Source: JADLDB01 sp040755835
Lineage (GTDB): Bacteria; Myxococcota; Myxococcia; Myxococcales; Myxococcaceae
Direction of reading: 5' to 3'
Assembly (NCBI GenBank): GCA_040755835.1
Contig: JBFMAB010000028.1
Span: 1-64,000, forward strand
Length of the DNA: 64,000 bases
The notes beneath the pieces were generated by a model. That model saw nothing but the letters and a program-made list of their open reading frames with translations, was not told where the DNA came from and made no database searches. A program made the translations under genes and the position numbers. Positions 51,509-59,940 of the stretch are shown one piece after another (position 1 is the first letter of the stretch; each line of letters opens with the position of its first letter).

Positions 51509-51604
51509 TCAGAGGCCTGGCCGCCGGTCAGCTCGATGCGCTGCCCCGGCATCGAGCCCAACTCGGGCGACCACAACGCGGCGACCACGAGCCCGGTGCC
51601 CTCG
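51509..51604 (-). pseudogene. 3' remnant of a short-chain dehydrogenase gene
   Basis: The open stretch reads LVVAALWSPELGSMPGQRIE followed by LTGGQASD and a stop. This is the C-terminal signature of SDR proteins (ALW.SPE...TGQRIELTGG). The rest of the gene is absent, as upstream sequence has no coding pattern. It lies in the ~540-bp gap between the transporter and dihydropyrimidinase genes. Confidence 0.42.
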
Positions 51605-51845
51605 GCTGTCCCCCGCTGCTGACGCTGCAGGTGTCGGCCACGGATCGCCGGGTGGACGCCTCCTTTGCGCGAGGGCCCCGACTGCGTGCTGCGCGTGGGC
51701 GCGCGGGCCGACGCCACGCGGCAGGCAGTGCGGCTGGGGGCTGCCGATGGTGAACGTCGCCAGCGCAGGCTCCGTGCCACGGCACGGCGTGCCGACGTCG
51801 GTGGACGGCCTCGACGGGCACGACCTGGTGCACGCCTCGACTGCG

Positions 51846-51983
51846 CTGGGGGAAGACCGCCGGCAGGGCACACCCATCCCCCTCAACGACGTGTGGATCG
51901 CCGCGCTGGTGCTGCAACACCACGCGACGCTGTTCACGCGGGACTCGGACTTCGAGCGGCTGCCGCAGCTGCCGCGGGTGTGA
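51846..51983 (+). pseudogene. C-terminal remnant of a VapC-type PIN toxin
   Basis: 45 residues before a stop: GTPIPLNDVWIAALVLQHHA then TLFTRDSDFERLPQL. The Asp of NDVWIAA and the TRDSDF motif are the PIN-domain C-terminal active-site residues. The N-terminal half with the first Asp is missing, and there is no antitoxin gene beside it. The remaining sequence of this gap shows nothing else I can support. Confidence 0.6.
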
Positions 51984-51990
51984 GGGCCCG

Positions 51991-53400
51991 TCAGCAGCGC
52001 TTCAGGTACCGCCCCGCGCCGCGCTCGACGCGCAGGTCCCCGTCCTGCCACTGCACGCGCCCGTTCACGACGGTGGTCGCGACCTTCCCCGCGAGCTCGA
52101 AGCCCTCGAAGATGTTCCGGTCGACCTTCATGTGGTGCGTCTTCGCGGAGATCTTCCCCGTACCCTTCGGGTCGTACAGCACGAGGTCCGCGTCGCTGCC
52201 GACCTGGATCGCACCCTTGCGCGGGTAGAGCCCGAAAATCTTCGCGGCCTGCGTGCTCGTCACGTCGACGAACTGTTGCAGCGTGATCCGCTTCTTCGCG
52301 ACACCGTACGTGTACATGAGCCCCATGCGGTTCTCGATGCCCGCCGCGCCGTTCGGAATCTTCCGGAAGTCGTCCTTGCCGGCGATCTTCTGGTCCGCCT
52401 GGCGGAAGGGGCAGTGGTCCGTCGCCACCGTCTGGATGGCGCCGGTCGCCAGCGCGTTCCACAGGTAGTCCTGGTGGCCCTTCGGGCGAATCGGCGGGCT
52501 CATCACGTACGCCGCGCCCTCGAAGTCCGGCTTCTCGTACACGCTGTCGTCGAGCAAGAGGTACTGCGGGCAGGTCTCCACCAGCACCCGCTGGCCCGCC
52601 TGCCGCGCCCGGTACACCGCGTCCATCGACTCCTTGCAGGTGAGGTGCACGATGTAGACGGGCTGGGCCTCGGCGGCGGTGGCCTGGTGGCCGTTGCGCG
52701 CGTCGCTGGCGGCGCGCGCCAGCTGGATGACGCGGTTGGTCGCCTCGCCCTCGAGGTAGCTGGGCCGGCTCGCCGCGTGCCACTTCGGCTCCTTGAGGCC
52801 CCGCTCGGCCAGCCGCGTCTGCAGCGCCACCACCGCGTCGCCGTGCTCGCAGTGGCTCGTGACGAGCGCGCCGAGGTCGTGCGCCGTGTCCAGCACGCCG
52901 ATCAGCTCGACGTCGTCGACGCCAATGGCCCCGCGGTACGCCATGAAGATCTTGAACGACTGGATGCCGTCGTTCCTGAAGACGTGCTGCATCTCCTTCT
53001 TCACCGACTCGTCGTACCAGGTGACGGCCATGTGGAACGCGTAGTCGGCGACCGCCTTCTTCGCGTTGTTCATCCAGAAGTCGCGCGCCTCGAGCAGCGA
53101 CTGGTTCCGGTTGGGGATGATGAAGTCGATGATGGTCGTGGTGCCGCCGGCCACGCCCGCCGCGGTGCCCGTGTAGAAGTCGTCGCAGCTGGTGGTGCCC
53201 ATGAAGGGCATCTCCATGTGCGTGTGTGCGTCGATGCCGCCGGGGAAGACGTACTGGCCCGAGCCGTCGACCACCTGCGTGCCCGCGGGCACGTCGAGGT
53301 TCCTCCCGATGGCCTTGATGACGCCGCCGTCACAGTAGATGTCGGCGTCGTACTGGTCCGTGGCGGTGACGATGGTGCCGTTGCGAATGACGAGACCCAT
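51991..53400 (-). CDS. hydA: Dihydropyrimidinase
   Basis: 469 residues with excellent Shine-Dalgarno AGGAGG 7 nt before ATG 53400. Metal-site motifs: GGIDAHTHMEMPF, the carboxylated Lys in SFKIFMAYRG, SHCEHGD, VHLTCKESMD and VATDHCPF. It opens 5,6-dihydrouracil or dihydrothymine to N-carbamoyl-beta-alanine or -aminoisobutyrate. It follows the ureidopropionase gene by 24 bp, the second and third steps of the reductive pathway in one operon. Confidence 0.95.
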   Translation of the reverse strand: MGLVIRNGTIVTATDQYDADIYCDGGVIKAIGRNLDVPAGTQVVDGSGQYVFPGGIDAHTHMEMPFMGTTSCDDFYTGTAAGVAGGTTTIIDFIIPNRNQSLLEARDFWMNNAKKAVADYAFHMAVTWYDESVKKEMQHVFRNDGIQSFKIFMAYRGAIGVDDVELIGVLDTAHDLGALVTSHCEHGDAVVALQTRLAERGLKEPKWHAASRPSYLEGEATNRVIQLARAASDARNGHQATAAEAQPVYIVHLTCKESMDAVYRARQAGQRVLVETCPQYLLLDDSVYEKPDFEGAAYVMSPPIRPKGHQDYLWNALATGAIQTVATDHCPFRQADQKIAGKDDFRKIPNGAAGIENRMGLMYTYGVAKKRITLQQFVDVTSTQAAKIFGLYPRKGAIQVGSDADLVLYDPKGTGKISAKTHHMKVDRNIFEGFELAGKVATTVVNGRVQWQDGDLRVERGAGRYLKRC

Positions 53401-53424
53401 GGTGGTTCCTCCTGGAAGCGTGCG

Positions 53425-54294
53425 TTACGGACGAACGAGGTCCTGGTACGCGTCGGGCCGGCGGTCCCGATAGAACTGCCAGACCTGCCGCACCTCGTCG
53501 ATCATGCTCAGGTCGAGGTCGGCCACGACCAGCTCGTCCTGGTCCTCGCTTCCCTCGGCGATGATCTGCCCGCGCGGGTTCACGAAGTAGCTGTGGCCAT
53601 AGAACTTGCCGATGTTCCACGGCGCCTCGGTGCCCACGCGGTTGATGGCGCCCATGAAGTAGCCGTTGGCCACCGCGTGCGCGGGCTGCTCAATCTTCCA
53701 CAGGTACTGCGACAGGCCCGCCACGGTGGCCGACGGGTTGAAGACGATTTCGGCGCCGTTCAACCCCAGCGCGCGAGCGCCCTCGGGGAAGTGCCGGTCG
53801 TAGCAGATGTACACGCCCACCGTGGCGAACTGCGTCTTGAACACCGGGTAGCCGCCGTCCCCCGGCTTGAAGAAGTACTTCTCCCAGAAGCCCGCCGTCT
53901 GCGGAATGTGCTGCTTGCGGTACTTGCCCAGGTACTTGCCGTCGGCGTCGATGACCGCCGCGGTGTTGAAGTACACGCCGCGCATCGCCTCTTCGTAGAG
54001 CGGCACGACGATGGCCATGCCGAGCTTCTTCGCGAGCTCCTGCATCAGCTTCGTCGTCGGCCCGTCGGGGATCGGCTCGGCGGCCGCGTACCAGCGCTTG
54101 TCCTGGCTGGGGCAGAAGTACGGGCCGTTGAAGATTTCCTGCAGGCAGAGAATCTGCACGCCCTTCTTCGCCGCCTGCTCGATGAAGGGGATGTGCTTGT
54201 CCAGCATCGCCTGCTGGATCTTCTTCACCGGGACCGACTCATCGTTGATCGGGTTCGAGCACTGGATGAGGCCGCACTTCACCGTCGAGGCCAT
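53425..54294 (-). CDS. Beta-ureidopropionase (nitrilase superfamily)
   Basis: 289 residues from ATG 54294. The Glu-Lys-Cys triad of the nitrilase fold is visible: CLQEIFNGPYFCPSQ, KYRKQHIPQ and GVYICYDRHFPEGARALGLN. It hydrolyses N-carbamoyl-beta-alanine (or -aminoisobutyrate) to beta-alanine, CO2 and NH3, the step after dihydropyrimidinase encoded next. N-carbamoylputrescine amidases are close relatives; the operon decides for ureidopropionase. Confidence 0.9.
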   Translation of the reverse strand: MASTVKCGLIQCSNPINDESVPVKKIQQAMLDKHIPFIEQAAKKGVQILCLQEIFNGPYFCPSQDKRWYAAAEPIPDGPTTKLMQELAKKLGMAIVVPLYEEAMRGVYFNTAAVIDADGKYLGKYRKQHIPQTAGFWEKYFFKPGDGGYPVFKTQFATVGVYICYDRHFPEGARALGLNGAEIVFNPSATVAGLSQYLWKIEQPAHAVANGYFMGAINRVGTEAPWNIGKFYGHSYFVNPRGQIIAEGSEDQDELVVADLDLSMIDEVRQVWQFYRDRRPDAYQDLVRP

Positions 54295-54439
54295 TCGCGT
54301 CGCCTTTCGTTGAAGAGGAAGGCCGAAGAATGGTCGGCCGGACACGGGGGCGCAAGCACTCACGGCGTCACCGCGTCTCGAGCGCGGGCCCGACGCAAGC
54401 CGGTGCCTCTCGCAGGGTTCGGACCACCTGGACCTCCGC

Positions 54440-54480
54440 CCGCAGCATCAAAGCATCATCTGTGTTATGCTCGCCGCATC
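54440..54480 (+). promoter_or_regulatory. Probable vapBC promoter/operator region
   Basis: A lower-GC patch directly before vapB with TATGCT (54466-54471) as a -10-like element and a GCATCAAAGCATCATC direct repeat just upstream that could bind VapB. No good -35 is seen at 17 bp. The ATG follows the -10 by only 9 nt, implying a leaderless or near-leaderless message. Confidence 0.35.
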
Positions 54481-54720
54481 ATGCGCACCACCGTCACGCT
54501 CGACGCCGACGTCGCGGTCCAGCTCGAGCGATTCATGAAGGAACAGGGCCTCGGGTTCAAGGAGGCGCTGAACCTGGTGCTGCGCCGCGGCTTCGCCGGG
54601 AAGGACACTCGCCCGCGCAAGCGTCACCGCACCCGCGCCTTCGACACGGGCGAAGCGCGAATCGCCGTCGACAGCGTCGCGCAGGCGCTCGCCATCGCGG
54701 AAGGCGACGGCTTCCGGTGA
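54481..54720 (+). CDS. vapB: VapB-type antitoxin
   Basis: 79 residues. The ribbon-helix-helix-like start RTTVTLDADVAVQLERFMKE is followed by GLGFKEALNLVLRRGF. The C-terminal tail (basic, then RIAVDSVAQALAIAEGDGF) would wrap the toxin. It neutralises the VapC toxin encoded next and usually represses its own promoter. Stop overlaps the GTG of vapC (GTGA). Confidence 0.85.
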   Translation: MRTTVTLDADVAVQLERFMKEQGLGFKEALNLVLRRGFAGKDTRPRKRHRTRAFDTGEARIAVDSVAQALAIAEGDGFR

Positions 54721-55145
54721 TTCTCCTCGACGCGAACATCCTCGTGTACGCGACCACCGCGGGTCCGCACCAGAAGCGGGCCGCCGCGTGGCTCGACGAG
54801 CAGCTTTGGTCCGCGCCGAAGGTCGGCATGCCGTGGGCGACGATCCTCGCGTGGTGCCGGCTGGTGTCGAACCCGCGCATCTTCCCGAGGCCGGTGCCGC
54901 TCTCCGCCGCCTGGGCACAGGTCGAGGAATGGCTGGCGCTCGAGCCCGTGTGGACACCCACGCCGACGGAGCGTCACGCCGAGTGGCTCGGCCGGCTTCG
55001 CGCCGAGGCGCGCGTCACCGACGGCAACCTCATGCCCGACCTCCACCTCGCCGCGCTCGCCCTCGAGCACGGGCTGACCGTCGTCTCGACCGATGGCGAC
55101 TTCGCACGGTTCAAACGCGTCAAGGTCCTCAACCCGCTCGCCTGA
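54717..55145 (+). CDS. vapC: VapC-type PIN-domain ribonuclease toxin
   Basis: 142 residues from the GTG at 54717, overlapping vapB. PIN-domain acidic residues: Asp5 in ILLDANILVYA, the acidic cluster in MPDLHLAALALEHGL and the STDGDFARF end motif. It cleaves RNA (tRNA or rRNA in studied members) when free of VapB. The pair sits between the two halves of the pyrimidine locus and may be a recent insertion, although its base composition is not deviant. Confidence 0.88.
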   Translation: MILLDANILVYATTAGPHQKRAAAWLDEQLWSAPKVGMPWATILAWCRLVSNPRIFPRPVPLSAAWAQVEEWLALEPVWTPTPTERHAEWLGRLRAEARVTDGNLMPDLHLAALALEHGLTVVSTDGDFARFKRVKVLNPLA

Positions 55146-55204
55146 GCGCCGAACACCACTCTCGCGCTTGGAGCCGCCCGCGCCTCGCGGGTAGAAGCGC
55201 CGCC

Positions 55205-55927
55205 ATGGGACGCATCTTCGAGACCCGCAAGGCGACGATGTTCAAGCGGTGGGACGCGATGGCCAAGGCGTTCACCCGCGTGTCGAAGGAAATCGCCATC
55301 GCCGTGAAGGCCGGCGGCCCGAACCCCGAGTCCAACGCGGCGCTGCGCCGCGCCATTCAGAACGCCCGGGCCGTCAACATGCCGAAGGACAAGGTCGAGG
55401 CGGCCATCAAGCGCGCGAGCGGAGCGGAACAGAAGGACTACGAGCAGGTGCTCTACGAAGGCTACGCGCCGCACGGCGTCGCCGTACTGGTGGAGACGGC
55501 CACCGACAACGTCGTGCGAACGGTCGCCAACATCCGCATGCACTTCAAGGACTGGGGCGGCAACCTGGGCAACGCCGGCAGCGTCTCCTTCGCCTTCAAG
55601 CGCATGGGCGTCTTCCGCCTGTCGCCCGAGGGCATCGACCAGGAGGCGCTCGAGCTCGACCTCATCGACCACGGCCTCGAGGAGATGGGCGAAGGCACCG
55701 GCGAGAAGGACGAGAAGCAGCTCATCATCCGCTGCGCGTTCCCCGACTTCGGCAAGCTCCAGTCGGCCATCGAGGCGCGCGGGCTCACCACCATCTCCGC
55801 CGAGTCCGAGTACATCCCGCAGAACCCGATGGAGCTCCCCGAGGAGAAGGCGCAGGAGGTGCTGAAGATGATCGACGCCCTCGAGCAGGACGACGACGTG
55901 CAGCGCGTCTTCCACAACCTCGCATGA
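55205..55927 (+). CDS. YebC/PmpR-family protein
   Basis: 240 residues, the usual length. MGRIFETRKATMFKRWDAMA at the start, GGPNPESNAALRRAIQNARA, NMPKDKVEAAIKRASG and YEQVLYEGYAPHGVAVLVE are hallmark segments. Members have been described as transcription regulators and, more recently, as ribosome-associated factors easing translation of difficult motifs. The ATG at 55205 is the family start. It stands alone, about 60 bp after vapC. Confidence 0.93.
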   Translation: MGRIFETRKATMFKRWDAMAKAFTRVSKEIAIAVKAGGPNPESNAALRRAIQNARAVNMPKDKVEAAIKRASGAEQKDYEQVLYEGYAPHGVAVLVETATDNVVRTVANIRMHFKDWGGNLGNAGSVSFAFKRMGVFRLSPEGIDQEALELDLIDHGLEEMGEGTGEKDEKQLIIRCAFPDFGKLQSAIEARGLTTISAESEYIPQNPMELPEEKAQEVLKMIDALEQDDDVQRVFHNLA

Positions 55928-56079
55928 CGCGCCTGCGTCCCGGGGCGCCGTCGGCTGCACCACCCCGAGGCCGCGCGGGGGGCGCGAGGCTGCGCTGCTT
56001 CGTGATGCGGCCCCGTGAGGCCGCGTTCATCGTCGGGCGTGCACGTCGACGATGACGCCGCAGCCCCCCGGCCGGAAAT

Positions 56080-56700
56080 TCAGCCCGCCAACTCCTCGTC
56101 GGGCGCGTCGAGCAGCCCCACGCTGTGCAACGTCTCGGTGAGCACCTTCGGCGTGATGGGCTTCACCACGAAGGCCGCGGCGCCGGCCTTCTTGAACTTC
56201 TGCTCGAGCTTGTCGTCGGAGCGGCCGGACATGCCGATGACCACCACCTCGGCCGTCTTCGGCATGGCGCGCACCTTCTCGAGCACCGTCAGGCCGTCGA
56301 GGCCCGGCATCGTCGCGTCGAGCAGCACCGCGTCCACCTCGCCGCCGCCGATGCGCAACAGCGCGTCGACGCCGTTGTCCACGAAGTCGATGTCCACGAA
56401 GTCGATGTCCACGCTGGGCGCCATCGACTTCATCAGCGGCTTCAGGTTCTTCAGGAACTGCGCGTCGTCGTCCACCACCAGCAGGCGCACCCGCGACTGC
56501 AGCGCCGGCGGAATCGGCGCGCCCTGGCGCCGCAAAAACGCCACCAGCTCGCGCTGCGTCACCCGCCGATGCCCACCCGGCGTCTTGAACGCCTTCAAGC
56601 TGCCGGAATCAATCCACCGCTGGACGGAGGTGCGGCTCGCTGACAACACCTTGGCGACGTCCTGCGTGGTGTACGTGACCAGATTGCCTTTTGCGGACAT
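56080..56700 (-). CDS. Excisionase-type HTH fused to a response-regulator receiver
   Basis: 206 residues. An N-terminal MerR/excisionase-like HTH (about 8-60: TTQDVAKVLSASRTSVQRWI, KTPGGHRRVTQRELVAFL) precedes a receiver domain (about 70-195). The receiver has VVDDD acidic residues, phosphorylatable Asp in LLDATMPGLDG, Ser in IGMSG and Lys in VVKPI. The DNA-binding part is N-terminal, the reverse of OmpR/NarL proteins. A 15-bp duplication repeats VDIDF in the receiver. No histidine kinase is beside it. It is divergent from preT and could regulate it. Confidence 0.88.
   Translation of the reverse strand: MSAKGNLVTYTTQDVAKVLSASRTSVQRWIDSGSLKAFKTPGGHRRVTQRELVAFLRRQGAPIPPALQSRVRLLVVDDDAQFLKNLKPLMKSMAPSVDIDFVDIDFVDNGVDALLRIGGGEVDAVLLDATMPGLDGLTVLEKVRAMPKTAEVVVIGMSGRSDDKLEQKFKKAGAAAFVVKPITPKVLTETLHSVGLLDAPDEELAG
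56373..56410 (-). repeat. 15-bp tandem duplication inside the HTH-receiver gene
   Basis: TGTCCACGAAGTCGA occurs at 56373 and 56388 and begins a third, partial copy at 56403. In the protein it gives VDIDFVDIDF, an in-frame five-residue duplication between the first beta strand and the phosphorylation site. Confidence 0.8.
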
Positions 56701-56705
56701 TGGCT

Positions 56706-56734
56706 GACCTTACCGCTTCTCGAGGTTGCACGCA
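56706..56734 (-). promoter_or_regulatory. Weak promoter-like elements before the HTH-receiver gene
   Basis: On the minus strand TTGCGT (56729-56734) and TAAGGT (56706-56711) are spaced by 17 nt and end 6 nt before the ATG. Each matches the vegetative consensus at three of six positions only, so this is a tentative call. Confidence 0.22.
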
Positions 56735-57187
56735 AGCTGAAGAAAATCGCCGACGCCGAACCTGGCCCGCGCCCTCCCATGCCCGCCTGCTGGGTTTCCC
56801 CGGCGTCAAGGCCGCGCACGCCAGAACGTGGCCCCTCGACGTCCCCACCACCACCGGCCGCGAGTGCGCCGCGCGGACTGCCCGGCGTCATACCACCGGC
56901 GTCGGCGAAAAGCTTCCATTGATTCATTCATGGGAAGACGCCTCCCTCCCGAGCGAAAGGTACCCCATTCCGGGGAGCTGCCCGGGCGGGGGCGGCTGGC
57001 TCCTCGAAGGCCTTGTTGAAGGACTTGCTGACGTTGCCGGCGTCGTCGACGGCCTTCATCGAACAGTTGCCCGACGGGAGGCGTGCGCAGACCGCGTCGC
57101 CGCCGCGACTGCGGCGCGCTTTCGGCCGCAGGGACTTCTTGACTTGCCCGCCCCCGCCACGGAGCCTTCGCGCTTCACCGCTCACGC

Positions 57188-57193
57188 AGGAGG
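57188..57193 (+). promoter_or_regulatory. Ribosome binding site setting a TTG start for preT
   Basis: A perfect AGGAGG four nt before TTG 57198. No ATG or GTG in this frame is near, and family alignment starts here, so TTG is the likely initiation codon. Confidence 0.8.
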
Positions 57194-57197
57194 CACC

Positions 57198-58544
57198 TTG
57201 CACAAGCTCCCCGTGCTCCCCGACGGGCGCCTCGAGCAGCGCTTCGCCGAGTCGAAGCCGGCGTACTCGACCGGCGAGGCCGTCACCGAGGCCAACCGCT
57301 GCCTGTACTGCGTCGACGCGCCGTGCGTGAAGGCGTGCCCGACGGGCATCGACATTCCCACCTTCATCCACAAAATCCGCACCGGCAACGTCGCCGGCGC
57401 GGCGCGCACCATCTTCAAGGAGAACCTGCTCGGCGCGTCCTGTGCGCGGGTGTGCCCCGTCGAGGTGCTGTGCGCGGGCGCGTGCGTGTACAACGCGTGG
57501 GGCCGGGAGCCGATCGCCATCGGCCGGCTGCAGCGGTTCGCCACCGAGTCGACGCTCAAGACGACGGCGCTCGCGAAGCTGGTGCCGGCGAAGAAGCCGG
57601 CGACGAACAAGAAGGTGGCGCTCGTCGGCGCGGGGCCCGCGTCCCTCGCGGCGGCGGGGATGCTCGCGCTGGAAGGCCACAAGGTGGTCATCTTCGAGAA
57701 GAAGCGCTTCCCCGGCGGACTCAACACCCTGGGCATCGCGCCGTACAAGCAGTCGGGCGCCGCGGCGCTCGAGGAGATTCGCCACGTGTTCGAGCTCGGC
57801 GACGTCGAGCTGCAGGCGGGCGTGGAGGTGGTCGCGGGCACGGCGGGCGCGGGCCAGGTGTCGGCCGAGCAGCTGCTCGCGGACTACGACGCGGTCTTCC
57901 TGGGCCTCGGCCTCGGCGCGGACTCGGCGCTCGGCGCGCCCGGCGAGGAAGGACCGGGCGTGTACGGCGCGGTGGCGCTCATCGAGCGCATCAAGGCCGA
58001 CCCGACGCTGACGCTGGCGGGCGTGAAGCGCGCGGTGGTGGTGGGCGGCGGCAACACGGCCATCGACATCGCGCACGAGCTCAAGCTGCTGGGGGTCGCC
58101 GACGTGGCCATGGTGTACCGCCGCAGCGAGCGCGACATGTCGGGCTACGCGCACGAGCTGGCGCACGCGCGCAAGCACGGCGTACGCCTGGTGGAGCAGC
58201 GCGTGGTGACGGCCTTCGAGCGCGGCGCCGACGGGCAGCTGACCGGCGTGAAGCTGGCGCGCGCGGAGAACGGCCAGGCGGTGAAGGGCGAAGAGGAGTC
58301 GCTGGCCTGCCAGCTGGTGGCGCTGGCCATCGGCCAGGCGACCGCGACGCAGGTGGCGAAGGGGTTCCCCGGCGTGGAGATCGACGAGAAGGGCCGCGTG
58401 GTGGTCGACCAGAAGACGCACCGCACCGGGCACAAGAAGGTGTGGAGCGGCGGCGACTGCGTGAACGGCGGCAAGGAAGTGGTGAACGCGGTGCAGGAAG
58501 CGAAGTTGGCCGTGCGCGACATGCTGCGCGCGCTGGGAGCGTGA
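57198..58544 (+). CDS. preT: NAD-dependent dihydropyrimidine dehydrogenase, PreT subunit
   Basis: 448 residues from TTG 57198. N-terminal 4Fe-4S motifs (CLYCVDAPCVKACPTGIDIP, about 35-54, and SCARVCPVEVLCAGAC, about 81-96) are followed by an FAD site (VALVGAGPASLAAAG) and an NAD site (AVVVGGGNTAIDIAHELK). It takes electrons from NADH/NADPH and passes them via FAD and Fe-S to PreA. This matches E. coli PreT and the N-terminal half of mammalian DPD. Upstream in-frame sequence to 56691 is not homologous. preA follows after 1 nt. Confidence 0.92.
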   Translation: MHKLPVLPDGRLEQRFAESKPAYSTGEAVTEANRCLYCVDAPCVKACPTGIDIPTFIHKIRTGNVAGAARTIFKENLLGASCARVCPVEVLCAGACVYNAWGREPIAIGRLQRFATESTLKTTALAKLVPAKKPATNKKVALVGAGPASLAAAGMLALEGHKVVIFEKKRFPGGLNTLGIAPYKQSGAAALEEIRHVFELGDVELQAGVEVVAGTAGAGQVSAEQLLADYDAVFLGLGLGADSALGAPGEEGPGVYGAVALIERIKADPTLTLAGVKRAVVVGGGNTAIDIAHELKLLGVADVAMVYRRSERDMSGYAHELAHARKHGVRLVEQRVVTAFERGADGQLTGVKLARAENGQAVKGEEESLACQLVALAIGQATATQVAKGFPGVEIDEKGRVVVDQKTHRTGHKKVWSGGDCVNGGKEVVNAVQEAKLAVRDMLRALGA

Positions 58545-58545
58545 G

Positions 58546-59934
58546 ATGGCGGACCTGAGCATCGATTTCCTGGGCATCAAGTCGCCCAACCCCTTCTGGC
58601 TGGCGTCGGCGCCTCCGACCAACTCGGGCCCCCAGGTGATGCGCGCGTTCGACGCGGGCTGGGGCGGCGCGGTGTGGAAGACGCTGGGCGATCCCATCAC
58701 CAACGTCACCAGCCGGTTCTGGGCGCACGACTACGGCAGCACGCGGATGATGGGCCTCAACAACATCGAGCTCATCACCGACCGGCCGCTCGAGGTGAAC
58801 CTCAAGGAGATGTACGAGGTGAAGAAGCGCTACCCGAAGCACGCGCTCATCGCCTCGCTGATGGTGGAGACCCGGGAGAACTGGCGGGAGATCATCAAGA
58901 AGGCCGAGGACACCGGCTGCGACGGGCTCGAGCTGAACTTCGGCTGCCCGCACGGCATGTGCGAGCGCGGCATGGGCAGCGCGGTGGGCCAGGAGCCCAG
59001 GGTGCTCGAGGAGATCACCCGCTGGGTGATGGAGGACGCGAAGACACCGGTCATCGTGAAGCTGACGCCGAACACCGGCGACATCGTGGAGGCGGGCGAG
59101 GCCGCGTCGAAGGGCGGCGCGAAGGCGCTGTCGCTCATCAACACCGTGAAGTCGATCATCAGCGTCGACCTCGACCGCTTCGTGCTGAACCCGCGCGTCG
59201 GCGACAAGTCGACCAACGGCGGGTACTGCGGCCCGGCGGTGAAGCCGATCGCCCTGCACATGCTGGGCGAGCTGACGCGCAGCCCGGCGACGAAGCACAT
59301 GGTCATCTCGGGCATCGGAGGCATCTCCAACTGGCGCGACGCGGCCGAGTTCATCGCGCTGGGCGCGACCAGCGTGCAGGTGTGCACGGCGGTGATGCAC
59401 TACGGCTACCGCATCGTCGAGGACATGATCGAAGGCCTGTCCGACTACCTCGATTCGAAGGGCATGACGTCGGTGAACGAGCTGCGCGGCAAGGCCGTGG
59501 CGTCGTACGTCGAGTGGGGCGAGTTGGACCTCAACTACAACCTGAAGGCGCGCATCAACGCGGAGACGTGCATCGGCTGCAACCTGTGCCACGTCGCGTG
59601 CATGGACGGCGCGCACCAGTGCATTCTCATCCCCGGACGCACGCACGACGAGCACGTGAAGGCGGGGCACACCCACATCCCGTCGTCCATCCCCGAGGTG
59701 CCGGTGAAGGCCGCGGGAGCCATTGGCCGCTTCGTACCGGTGGTGGACGACGCCGAGTGCGTGGGCTGCAACCTCTGTCACCTCGTCTGCCCGGTGCCCG
59801 GCACCATCACGATGACCGAGGTGCCCGGCACCATCGGCAAGTCGGAGACGTGGAACGACCGCGTCGCGCAGGGCCGCGACATCAACCCGGGGTCGCTGCA
59901 GTCGACGCTGAAGAAACGCGGGCTGCTCAGGTAA
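58546..59934 (+). CDS. preA: NAD-dependent dihydropyrimidine dehydrogenase, PreA subunit
   Basis: 462 residues. An FMN-binding TIM barrel of the dihydroorotate-dehydrogenase type (SPNPFWLASAPPTNSGPQVM, LELNFGCPHGMCERGMGSAV, ISGIGGISNWRDAAEFI, LGATSVQVCTAVM) precedes two 4Fe-4S motifs near the end (CIGCNLCHVAC and CVGCNLCHLVCP). It reduces uracil or thymine to the 5,6-dihydro form, the first step of the pathway whose other enzymes lie at 46.6-54.3 kb. Its ATG is 1 nt past the preT stop, so one operon. Confidence 0.94.
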   Translation: MADLSIDFLGIKSPNPFWLASAPPTNSGPQVMRAFDAGWGGAVWKTLGDPITNVTSRFWAHDYGSTRMMGLNNIELITDRPLEVNLKEMYEVKKRYPKHALIASLMVETRENWREIIKKAEDTGCDGLELNFGCPHGMCERGMGSAVGQEPRVLEEITRWVMEDAKTPVIVKLTPNTGDIVEAGEAASKGGAKALSLINTVKSIISVDLDRFVLNPRVGDKSTNGGYCGPAVKPIALHMLGELTRSPATKHMVISGIGGISNWRDAAEFIALGATSVQVCTAVMHYGYRIVEDMIEGLSDYLDSKGMTSVNELRGKAVASYVEWGELDLNYNLKARINAETCIGCNLCHVACMDGAHQCILIPGRTHDEHVKAGHTHIPSSIPEVPVKAAGAIGRFVPVVDDAECVGCNLCHLVCPVPGTITMTEVPGTIGKSETWNDRVAQGRDINPGSLQSTLKKRGLLR

Positions 59935-59940
59935 CGGCCG

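Larger units (their letters stand above)
56701..57197. other. Divergent intergenic region between regulator and preT
   Basis: About 500 bp. It should hold the promoters of both the regulator (minus) and preTA (plus). A short minus-strand stretch ending at 56928 (KAVDDAGNVSKSFNKAFEEP) looks like the C-terminal part of a secreted protein but has no start; it may be a remnant. I find no strong palindrome to propose as operator. Confidence 0.45.

Noticed and set aside
54440..55145. Recent horizontal island carrying vapBC
   Set aside because: No integrase, tRNA, direct repeats or base-composition change around the pair.
56928..57085. Minus-strand tail with DDAGNVSKSFNK near preT
   Set aside because: Too short and without an upstream gene; mentioned only as a possible remnant.
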